A DNA stretch of 13,954 nucleotides, from assembly GCA_004151065.3 (NCBI GenBank), contig NWUY0304102259.1, positions 1-13,954 of the forward strand, read 5' to 3'. This document shows positions 1 through 8,382 of this stretch, in pieces. The first letter of the stretch is position 1. Each line of letters opens with the position of its first letter. The stretch comes from Larix sibirica. Its lineage: Eukaryota; Streptophyta; Pinopsida; Pinales; Pinaceae. The position numbers and the translations under genes were made by a program. Under the pieces are notes generated by a model. It worked only from the letters and a program-made list of their open reading frames with translations, was not told the DNA's origin and searched no databases.

Positions 1-1825
1 ATATTACATCATTTACATGTTAAATGCAATGGGGTCAAAATCGGGATATTACAGATGTGTTGTCTGCATTGTTAAAAGCGCACCATAGAAGCTTCAGGGA
101 GGGCACAGCAACAGTCATAGACAGTTAGAGATACAGGTGCATGGCATGCGCTAGTTTTAGATTTGCTATCTTTAAAGTTTAGATTGCTGGATTTTCCTTA
201 TTTATAAGTGTTCTTATAGTTCTAGTTTAGGTGCTTTGTTCTTGAGTTAAGTGCTGTCCTTAAGTTAGAAAAAGTGTAGTGCTAGAATAGTTTTTCCAGA
301 TTTAGATTAGGCACATGGTTAGAGGGAATTTCCAGTTTTTGGAAAAGCACATTGCTTGGTGCTTGATCTATTCTAAGAGGGCATGCATTCTCAGGCAGTG
401 AGGTGTTTTACTTTGCTGGCAGTGGGTGTTATTATAATCAAATTACTCTTACCAACTGGGCACACTATCCTAGGTGATTAGGGTTTTACTTTTGCCAGAG
501 TCATAGGAGGTGCTTTGCCTTTTCTTAGTATGTTTACATGCATTGTAAGTTGTAACCCTAGAACTCTCATCTTCTATAAACAAGAGATATGGCAGACCAT
601 TGATATGTCTTAGAGATTTGAGTGAGTTTGATAGTTGAGTTTTGAGGTATTGTAATTTCTGTTTTTTGAGTTAATAGACACAGAATTGATTTGTGCTGCA
701 ATTTTAGTTTTGCTGTAATAATTTTCAGTTAGCTGTGTTTTGTAGAATCTAGCATTCAGAATTTTCTGTTTTGATAGGAGTTATTAGTTTTAAGTTTCTT
801 AGTGTTAAGTGTTTGTTTTTCAGAGCGCAGAATCTGCTTACCATGATCTGAAATTAACAAAGGTGTATGCAGCCAATATAATCTTACAGATGAACTAAGA
901 TATGCATCCTTATTTTCATTATTGGTAAATCTTTTCAGTTGTGGTCAAAGGTTGGTCATTAACATTAACATGGATAGCTTGCATTCTCTATGTATGTAGC
1001 TTATATACTCTTGGCTCTATGGTTGACCATCAGTATGCATGTTTGGACATCATATTTACTAGGGTCTGTGCATTCATGTAGGGGTATGGGTGCAGCATAC
1101 AAGAGAAAGAAAATGAAAGAAATTGACAGATTTCAATTGATTCATTGGTGATTGTCCTTGGGTGTGTTCTTTAGTTTGGTGCAAGCTCCCCCTGCTGTTA
1201 GGTTGGACATATTTATGGTAGAATATTAAAGGTCTGTAGCCTGTTTGGATTAAGCATAGCAATGACCTCTATACAATATGGTATTGGGTTTAATACCAAT
1301 GGCATGCTCGATATCCCCGGTTAAAATAATTGAGACTGTGTAGGGTTTGCGGAGATAAAAAGGAAGCTCACTGATTTTATGAAAACAATTATTTTATTTG
1401 CTGCATCTCAAGATAAAGTTGGTTTTGTATGGCTAACTCTGAAAAAAATTCCTCCTGTCCATTGCTTTTCTAGCCAAGCACAGAATGTTTTCCGAAAAGA
1501 CAAAAATAGTAATCCTTATCATTTCTAGTGTTTCTAGTGATGTACTTTATTTATATGAAATCAACTTAAGATACATCCATTTAACAAATGCATAATACAT
1601 GAAAACAGAGCAGGATGTAAATCCTCTTAACAACAGATGTACAGCTCCTAGTAGATTTTTCAGTTGATTAGTCAAGGTCCTAGGTCTACAGTGCTACATA
1701 TTTAAATTGCCGTCTTTTGGTTTCCATTTGCCAGTTTTGTGTTTGCTTATAGAAATTCATTATTTTAATGCGTTAAGACAGTTGAGTCTAATTATGCTAT
1801 CAAGCAGGTACAGGAATCGATAGAA
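1..1825 (+). promoter_or_regulatory. Upstream region of the HIR gene; possible 5' UTR intron
   Basis: No coding sequence is recognisable on either strand in this AT-rich stretch; the short open frames look random. It lies directly upstream of the HIR start codon, so promoter and 5' UTR are expected here. Just before the start, 'caagcag|gtacagg' (break near 1807) looks like a splice acceptor followed by a short untranslated exon ending in 'cgatagaaATG'. A candidate donor is 'gatacag|gtgcatgg' near 136, which would make a T-rich 5' UTR intron of about 1.67 kb. This is inference; only a transcript would prove it. No convincing TATA box could be assigned. A small perfect hairpin (7-bp arms, 6-base loop) lies at 1279-1298, with no known role. 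Confidence 0.35.
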
Positions 1826-4184
1826 ATGGGGCAGTTATTCTGCTGTATACAAGTGGATCAGTCAAAAGTGGCTATGAAGGAGACATTTGGACGCTTTAGT
1901 GAGGTTCTTGAACCAGGATGCCACTGTCTGCCATGGTGTTTTGGGCAACAAGTTGGTGGTTATCTTTCATTACGGGTACAAAAGCTGGATGTGCGATGTG
2001 AGACAAAGACAAAGGTATGCAGTTTGTTTCTACTCTATCGTACATCTAGTTTAAAACAAAACCCAACCCTCTATGTGTTTTTTATGTTAATAAACATACT
2101 ATTAAATTATTAATGAGCTTATTTTCCTTTTGGAAAGTACACTTGAAATATTACTGTACCTTAATATGCAAATATTGTAGGCATAGAAGACATTTTGAGT
2201 TTCTATAGTGAAGTGAATATCATTCTTTTATTTTGATTTAAAATGATATTGCATTGATAACTTTTGCTGTGGCAGGATAATGTATTTGTAACTGTTGTTG
2301 CATCTGTGCAATATCGTGCCATTTTAGAGAAAGCAGTGGATGCTTTTTATACGCTTAGCAATACAAGGGAGCAGATCCAAGCTTATGTCTTTGATGGTAG
2401 ATTTCAGAACTATCCCTATTAAGAACATAGTCCCAAAATTATGCTGCTGGCCACAAACCATGGCAGTTTGTATCTACTAATTTGTATTTTGTGAACATTC
2501 ATACTTACATTCTGTTTTGGATTAGTTACATGCTGCCATTTTTCTAATTCACTAAAGCAAATGGAATGGAGTGACCATTGTTAAGAAGGATTAGTAATCA
2601 ATATTTGAACTTGTTTGTTATGGTTCATGTTTTTTGCATAGGCAGATCCTAAACAAAGAACAGAAGCAAAGGTTTCTAAGCATTGATTGAAAGCAGAAAG
2701 CTTGTTAATTTAGGCTAAATCAGAAGTTTAATATGATGCCTTTCTTTATTCATAGTAATATTATAATATATAGTTTGGTTCTGCGTTGGTGCAAGATCTC
2801 GTTTCTTGTTTTATGCAACCGGTGCACTATTATTTGAGCTCATGTACATGTTCTCATGTGCAGTCATTCGTTCAAGTGTCCCAAAGATGAACTTGGATGA
2901 TTTTTTTGAGCAAAAGAATGATGTTGCTAAATCTGTTGAAGAGCAACTTGAAAAGGTAAATGAGTGAAAATCATTTTGTGTTTGGCCTATGCTTTTATTT
3001 GGAGGATAAATACTAACTCAAAAAATACTTGCATATTTATTGCTTCATATTCAGTGGGGAAAATGCCTGTAATTTCTTTGCATCTTCCAGCATCATTGCA
3101 TTGTTTATCTTGCTTTTGTTCTGGTTTTGGTACAATAATATTAGATTGTTCTCACAATCATCTCTTCTATTTGGATATAGGTTATGACAAACTACGGATT
3201 TGAGATAGTGCAAACTCTCATTGTTGATATAGAGCCTGTTGAAACTGTGAAGAGAGCAATGAATGAAATAAATGCAGGCAAGAATTCTTTGCCATATTGA
3301 AGTCACAATAGAATTATGTAGATGCAAGTACATCAAAGCTAATTTCTTGCTGTTAACTATTTTTTAAATAAATGGATAGTTGATCTTTGAGGAACGTTGC
3401 CTCTTTAATTTAAGAGGTTCTCTGGTATGTTTGTGTATTTATGGATAGTTCGCTGGCACAGGCTTATCATCATTTAAAGTTAACCTTATGAAAACATGTT
3501 ATGAACTTGCATTTTTGCTGCAGTTTTGGGGAACTGTGCCTCTTTTATTTCAAGAGGTTCTTTGACATATTTGTGTTTTTATGGGTAGGTGTCTGGCACA
3601 GACTAATCATCGTTTGATAGCAGGGATCAAAACTTCAGGAGCTTTACTAATGTAGCTTTGCTTTATAAATGCAATTCTTCTTAAAACTTAACCTACAAAA
3701 CAACACATAACATACATTTTTCCTGCAGTTTTTGTGTATTTTTAATTTAATTCTGTTATTTTGTTTACTTTTTTTGACATTATCTTCCATCTTATTCTCA
3801 TTATTAGTCATTTGAGTTTTGATTTCAGCTGCGAGAATGAGGGTAGCAACAAAAGACAAAGCTGAGGCAGAGAAAATCTTGCAAATTAAACGAGCGGAAG
3901 GTGAAGCAGAAGCTAAGTATTTATCTGGATTGGGAATTGCTCGTCAACGGCAAGCAATTGTGGATGGCCTTAGGGATAGTGTACTTGCTTTCTCAGACAA
4001 TGTGCCCGGGACAACTGCAAGAGAGGTGATGGACATGGTCTTGGTGACACAATATTTTGACACAATGAAAGAGATAGGAGCATCTTCAAAGGCAACGGCA
4101 GTATTCATCCCCCATGGACCTGGTGCAGTTCGTGATGTTGCCGAGGAGATTAGAAATGGATTACTTCAGGCACAGGCCCTTTAA
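1826..4184 (+). CDS. HIR: Hypersensitive-induced reaction (HIR) protein, SPFH/band-7 family, five coding exons
   Basis: Exons, read by eye: 1826-2014, 2276-2396, 2864-2955, 3181-3277, 3829-4184. Together they are 855 nt, giving 284 aa plus TAA, which is the usual HIR length. The frame holds across all junctions (intron phases 0, 1, 0, 1). The N-terminus MGQLFCC has Gly2 for N-myristoylation and Cys6/Cys7 for palmitoylation, the known HIR membrane anchor. The band-7 (SPFH) domain covers about residues 6-165, including [25 protein letters not shown] and [16 protein letters not shown] charged, Ala/Glu/Lys-rich coiled-coil segment follows ([20 protein letters not shown], about 178-197), then the conserved [17 protein letters not shown] and [16 protein letters not shown] proteins oligomerise in plasma-membrane microdomains and associate with NB-LRR immune receptors in Arabidopsis, pepper and rice; that role is transferred from the family. 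The ATG is chosen for the lipidation motif. No stop or frameshift was seen, so the gene looks functional. Confidence 0.96.
3278..3828 (+). other. Intron 4 of the HIR gene, GC-AG type
   Basis: The junction is fixed by the protein: Asn-Ala-Ala-Ala-Arg-Met must be read as AATGCAG joined to CTGCGAGAATG. The upstream exon ends in GCAG at 3277 and the intron begins 'gcaagaatt'. There is no GT nearby that would keep the frame. The acceptor is 'ttgatttcag' ending at 3828. The donor context CAG|GCAAG matches the known consensus of the minority GC-AG introns handled by the major spliceosome. The other three introns (2015-2275, 2397-2863, 2956-3180) are ordinary GT-AG. Confidence 0.88.
3389..3735 (+). 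repeat. Imperfect direct duplication inside HIR intron 4
   Basis: Block A (3389-3527) and block B (3528 to about 3735) share a common order. Each begins with a GGAAC...GCCTCTTT segment, continues through AAGAGGTTCT, a TTTGTGT segment and CTGGCACAG, and ends in 'catttttgctgcag' (A) or 'catttttcctgcag' (B). The offset is 139 bp over the first 90 bases. Block B carries about 60 extra bases, roughly 3616-3680, before the shared tail. Both blocks end in a pyrimidine-rich tract plus CTGCAG, so each contains an acceptor-like site upstream of the real acceptor at 3828. Confidence 0.75.
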
Positions 4185-4420
4185 ACATCATGAAGTGTCG
4201 GATTTTGGAATAAAGTCAAAGTGTGTGCCACAATGTTTATAGCTTGCTGTTTATCTTTTAAGGAGTTATTTTTTGTTTTAATTTTTTTTTGAAATAAGGA
4301 ATTAAAGATTCCTTGGTATAATGTTCTGTAAGTATCAACTTCAAGTGCCAATTTACTATATAATAAGTAGGCACTCAACCTTGTATAATTGTTAATAAAA
4401 AATAGCATATAATGTGTGGT
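4185..4420 (+). terminator. 3' UTR and polyadenylation signals of the HIR gene
   Basis: AATAAA occurs at 4209-4214, only 25 bases after the stop codon, and again at 4394-4399 after a T-rich stretch (about 4265-4290) and 'ttgtataatt'. Plant poly(A) sites usually combine a T/TG-rich far-upstream element with an A-rich near-upstream element. The second site, with its T-rich DNA and nearby TTGTA motifs, is therefore the better candidate. The actual cleavage site cannot be read from sequence. Confidence 0.5.
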
Positions 4421-4519
4421 GGTGTGTAGCCATTTTTTCAGTTTTATTAATGAAGAAAAAAGTTCTGCATGGATGGGAGGATCGACAAGTATTAATTATA
4501 AGGTGTTACATTTTGTGTC

Positions 4520-4650
4520 GTGAAAAGCTCAGCAAACACGGGGAATTAAATTACAGATTGAAGTTCTGAGAGATTAATTTGAAGGTGTGAAAAACTCAGC
4601 AAACCTGTGGAATAGAATTATAGATTGAAGTTACGGGAGATTAATTGAAG
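4520..4650 (+). repeat. Two-copy tandem repeat, 67-bp period
   Basis: Copy 1 (4520-4586) and copy 2 (4587-4650) both start GTGAAAA[G/A]CTCAGCAAAC. Both continue through a GGAAT segment, 'agattgaagtt' and 'gagattaatt', and end in TGAAG. About 80-85 % of bases match by eye. The repeat is non-coding and lies about 120-250 bp beyond the likely HIR poly(A) site. Confidence 0.8.
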
Positions 4651-5642
4651 TTGCATTAATATGATTTGGGTTCCACTTATTTATGCTTTAAGAGTCTTGA
4701 CAATTACATAACAAGGGCTTTCGTATAATTTTCTTTGGACTTTAACATTGACATTATGTCTTCAATCTCATGCTGCAAATGCCAAGCTTCTTACAAGGTC
4801 TCAATTTTTTATCTTGTCCTTACATGAAAGACTGTCATTGCCCGTTTTTTATGTGAAGATTTAATGTGGAAAGCTTGTGTTTGTGTATTTGTCAAAGTAA
4901 CTTGCTTAGATTGATCTCCAAGAGTGTACACAAATTGAGAATGCCTATCATGTTTTCTGTTGGTTGGTAGTTTGAACTTTCTCGCTCTAGCCCTACTGTT
5001 TTTGCATTAGAAACACGCTCTTTGCTTTGGTTTGATAGTTACATGTATCAGAGGAGATTAATGTAGCAAAATTTAAATGTACAGCGAAAGTAGGGGATTT
5101 ACTTCTTTATCAATTTTGACATTTGAATCGAAGGTTTCTGTTCTCTTAAGTGAAAAGAACATTCTTCATTTACATGAAGATAGTCTAAACCTTTAAGTAT
5201 TCCATAGTGGAAATAGATATCTAGGTTCCCTCCAAGTTCTGTTTTATGATAACTAATCCCCAACGAGGGCTATGTATGTTACTGTAATTAACATTTATGG
5301 TCAGTTTGTAGTAATCAGGATTTACTTTTAGTAAATAAAAGGTACACTAAATACTTATTAATAATAAAATAACGAAAAGAAGCTACGTAACACTTTCCCC
5401 GAAGACATATTTTGATTAAAGTATGAATAAAGTCTTGAGTCTAGGGTTCTCTTTCTATTCTTCTCAAGATATTTTTTCTGATATGGTGTTACATCCAAGC
5501 TTAGAAGAAACCAATTTTGAAAGTGGGTGAAGATCTAGGGATTGATCTGTCCAGTGATGGTTCAAGGATCTGCAATTTATTTGAACGGAGATGAGATAAA
5601 CCGTTTTAATTTTGCAGGCTGTATGAATTGAACTGATGCACA
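4651..5642. other. AT-rich intergenic DNA, no gene seen
   Basis: No protein similarity or RNA gene was recognised on either strand. A stretch near 5415-5485 (AATAAAGTCTTGAG, then a pyrimidine-rich run and 'gatatggtgttaca') resembles the 3' end of an LTR followed by a worn copia primer-binding site (TGGTATCAGAGC type, 8 of 12 bases). No matching second LTR was found, so this is not called as an LTR. Confidence 0.4.
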
Positions 5643-5980
5643 GATTATTTAATCAGCTGCTGTATGAAATGAGTTGTCGTATGGATTACTTAATCAGTTG
5701 TCCTACGAAATATTTAAGAAGTTAATGTATGGATTTTTTCAGTGATTGTACGATGTTTCTTTGAGAGCTGTGCTGTACAATTTTTCACAACACTGCTATT
5801 TTCTAACACTATTGTATGGATTTTATATGTTATGTAATCATATGGATTTCACATCTTCATGTAATTGTAAGGATTTGCTATACATTTTTTCACAGCACTG
5901 CTATTTTCCAACATCATTGTACGGATTTTGTATTTTATGTAATCATATGAATTTCACATCTTGTTGTAATTGTAGGGATT
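5643..5980 (+). repeat. Cluster of GTATGGATT-type short repeats with a 105-bp tandem duplication
   Basis: The clearest part is two units of exactly 105 bp, 5771-5875 and 5876-5980. Each starts TGCT[G/A]TACA and contains TTTTTCACA[A/G]CACTGCTATT, then TATGTAATCATATG, and ends TGTAATTGTA[A/G]GGATT. Upstream, 'gattatttaatcag' (5643) and 'gattacttaatcag' (5684) form a looser 41-bp repeat, and GTATGGATT or GTACGGATT words recur throughout. Because 105 is a multiple of three, one + frame stays open across both copies (5746-6027) and reads as two 35-residue Cys/Phe-rich repeats. No known protein was recognised. The stretch lies in what may be the leader of the downstream copia remnant. Confidence 0.8.
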
Positions 5981-6339
5981 TTCTGTCATTCAATACAAAT
6001 TTGGTCAATTCTTGTTTTATTGAATGACCATATTATAAGTCATTTTGTTAATTGTAGGGTTGGTCCAATATTATCCTTAAAGGTAGTAAAAAATTTAATG
6101 GCTAGAATTTCAATACATGAAAACAACAAATGCTTGCAATCTTTGAGTACAAGTGTTTGGCCACATTGATTTCGGGAAATGAAATTTGGAGTGAAACTTG
6201 TGTAAATGTTCAAGTAAAATATGATGCAAATGATGGAGAGGTCGTCATGTTTATAAACTTTTTCTCATGGATGAGATGCTTCTTTAAGTTTGAAGCCAGA
6301 CGAGGGACAATGCATTCACCAAACTCTTTAGAATTTGGA

Positions 6340-7040
6340 TGAAACATTTGACAAAGGTTGAGTTTAAGAAGATTTTGTTTTCTAATAAGATGAAATAGCA
6401 TGATTATCTTCCAAACCATTGATTGAAGATTGAATATGTTAGAGATCAGGTAAAGGCTATTGATAGGAAGGTGGAAGATGATCTCGTAATTATAATTCTA
6501 AAGAGCTTCCCCCTTTCGAAATTTTTATTGAGATGTTGAATGTTAACGTTTGATCAACTTCGTAATAAGCTTTTGAATAAAGGTATATGTTAGGAAGCAA
6601 TTTTGAAATAACAATGGTCATGATACTTTAAAGGGAGCCTTAGCATTGAATTTTAAAGGGAAAGGCAAGGGTAGAAGACTACAAGTGGCAAAAGTGAAAG
6701 TGACAAGGCAAATGATTTAGGTAAATCTAAAAACCAAAAATATTTTTAATGTGGAAAGATTGATCACATTTTGACAAAAGAAATTGTGGGATGAAAAACA
6801 GGTTTGGTGTTGGTTAAATGAATCAGAAACAGGCCAATGTGGCTGTAAGCATAATGTTGAGGATGAGTGTTATGGTTTTACAGCTAGGAATAAGGAGATT
6901 CGTGTAAACAAGGATGCTTGTTGTATTGATTATGGTGTTTATCACAATTTCACTAATAGAAAAGATTGGTGTCTTGATTTTAAAGTAGATAAGATAGGTT
7001 TATATTTTATGATTTTTGATGGCATGGAATAATATAAAAT
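6340..7040 (+). pseudogene. Copia gag / zinc knuckle / protease remnant
   Basis: From 6429 the frame reads IEYVRDQVKAIDRKVEDD, followed by LKSFPPFEIFIEMLNVNV and, after a frameshift near 6550, FDQLRNKLL. These are the C-terminal features of copia gag (UBN2 type). A basic GKGKGR patch follows at about 6657. The CCHC zinc knuckle is worn down: CGKIDH survives at 6750-6767, but the preceding Cys is lost and a frameshift separates the final Cys. The aspartic protease start is visible as CCIDYGVYHNFTNRKDW (about 6919-6970), where the catalytic D-S-G triad has become D-Y-G (6928-6936). That serine-to-tyrosine change and the stops rule out activity. The unrecognised open frame at 6130-6342 just upstream may be the start of gag, but I could not support that. 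Confidence 0.8.
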
Positions 7041-7319
7041 TGTTGGAAATGAAATGTGTAGACAAAAATGCAAGGTAAAATGTTGCTCTTCTTTAATATA
7101 TTTGTTGTCCTTGGCTTGGATTAAAATTTTCTTTCTATCGGTGAAATTATGAAGCATAATCCTCATCTACATGTAATTTTTAGGAACAAGACACATTATA
7201 TTGTTAATAATCATAGCACAATATTAGTTTGTATGGGTGTTGAGAGCATGTGTTATTTTGCTTAGAGAGTGTTGGTATAGTTCTAGAACACACTTTAAGG
7301 GCTAAGAGTGGATAAGACA

Positions 7320-8160
7320 CATGTTCACTTTCGCTTCAGTTGCATGGCCATCTCAATTACATTATTTTTATTTTTTGACTAATAAGAAAATGGTGGATAG
7401 TCTTTCAAATATTTAGGAAAAGCAAGACTTTGTTTGTGATGCATGTCTTGGGGGAAAGCAACATAAAAAAAACTTTTTCGACAAAGGGAAAGATGGGAGA
7501 GCCAAAATATTTCTTGAATTAATTCATGCAGATATATTTGCACCAATAAAGACTCATTTTTTAGTTGAAGGTACTTTTGCTATTTGTATATGATTTTCAA
7601 GAAAGATGTGGTATTTCCTAAACAAAAATTAGACGCATTTTCTAAGAATCAATAATTTAAGTTATGGTTGAGAAACAATTAGGGAGAGATGTCACATTTT
7701 TAGGACATATAATGATGTTGAGTTTTCTTCCTAGTTTTAATGATTTTTGTAGGCAAGAAGGTATACATAGACAATACATCACACCCTATACTCCATAGGA
7801 AAATAGAGTTATAGAGAGGAAGAATCAAACTGTTGTGGAGATGGCGAGGTGCATGTTAAAGAAGTGCCTTCCTCACAAATATTTGGTAGAGGCAGTTCAT
7901 ACTGTTATATAATTGTTAAATAGATCTCCTACAAAATATATTCCAACTATGATTCTAGAGGTTGCTTGGTCTGTAAACAAGTTCTAGTTAAGTCATCTCG
8001 GGGTTTTAGGTTCAGTGGCTTATGTATACCCAATGAGAAGCATATTGAGTTGGACTCAAAATGCAAGAAATTGATGTTTATATGGTATAGTGACAATCAC
8101 AAATGCCATAGATTGATTGATATTGAAGTTGACAAATGCATTTTTAGTTAGGATGTTTTC
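7320..8160 (+). pseudogene. Copia pre-integrase and integrase remnant
   Basis: The GAG-pre-integrase zinc-binding region is seen as HGHLNY (near 7343), KMVDSLSNI and CDACLGGKQHKK (from 7435). The integrase core follows: first catalytic Asp in LELIHADIFAP (codon 7531-7533), second in a worn DFSRKMW (7592-7594), and the Glu of ERKNQTVVEMARCMLK (7814-7816). Downstream come LLNRSPTKYIP, a shifted VAWSVNK, and the C-terminal LDSKCKKLMFIWYSDNHK and YRL-like HRLIDIEVDKCIFS, ending near 8151 where copia integrases normally reach 'SRDVVF'. Several frames are needed, with in-frame stops near 7410, 7590, 7650, 7797 and 7910, so the gene is dead. The region from here to the RT remnant is not copia. Confidence 0.88.
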
Positions 8161-8382
8161 TTTTAACAATATTAGTTATAATTTTGCATTAAAAACGTTG
8201 TAAACGAATTGTACAACTAGGTAACACAAAAGTAGTAAGTATGGTAGGAGTGGGCATCAAATCTTCCAAAACCCATAGGGCTTTCAAAACAAAGTTTGCA
8301 TTTTCAAAGTAAACTAGATAACTAAGAATGAGCCTAATACAAAAAAAAAACGTTTACCTATCACGATTTAGTTAAAAATATG
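8161..8382. other. Sequence between the copia integrase and the minus-strand insert, nothing recognised
   Basis: No protein similarity was recognised. It contains a run of ten or more A bases at 8341-8350. The junction between copia sequence and inserted sequence must lie in or near this stretch, but no terminal inverted repeat or target-site duplication could be fixed by eye. Confidence 0.35.

Noticed and set aside
1074-1262. Open frame of 62 codons on the - strand upstream of HIR
   Set aside because: Short, low-complexity composition, no recognised motif, in a probable promoter or 5' UTR intron.
1279-1298. Perfect 7-bp hairpin as an operator or small RNA
   Set aside because: Too short and isolated; hairpins of this size are expected by chance in AT-rich DNA.
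2964-3336. Open frames on both strands around HIR exon 4 (2964-3203 +, 3037-3336 -)
   Set aside because: They overlap intron 3 and exon 4 in the wrong frame or strand; the HIR exon explains the conserved sequence.
3647-3859. Open frame on the - strand over the end of intron 4 and the start of exon 5
   Set aside because: Antisense to a real exon; the lysine- and asparagine-rich product is what AT-rich intron DNA gives by chance.
5415-5500. Possible LTR 3' end and copia primer-binding site (TGGTGTTACATC)
   Set aside because: Only 8 of 12 bases fit the usual TGGTATCAGAGC, and no second LTR copy was found downstream.
5643-5980. CRISPR-like array
   Set aside because: Repeats are degenerate, without constant unit plus unique spacers, and the DNA is clearly plant nuclear.
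6130-6419. Open frames at 6130-6342 (+) and 6210-6419 (-)
   Set aside because: They overlap each other and match nothing recognised; the + frame may be worn copia gag but no diagnostic residues are visible.
8341-8350. Run of A bases as the poly(A) tail of an inserted retroelement
   Set aside because: The nested coding remnant is on the - strand, so its tail would show as T on the + strand; the A run has the wrong polarity.
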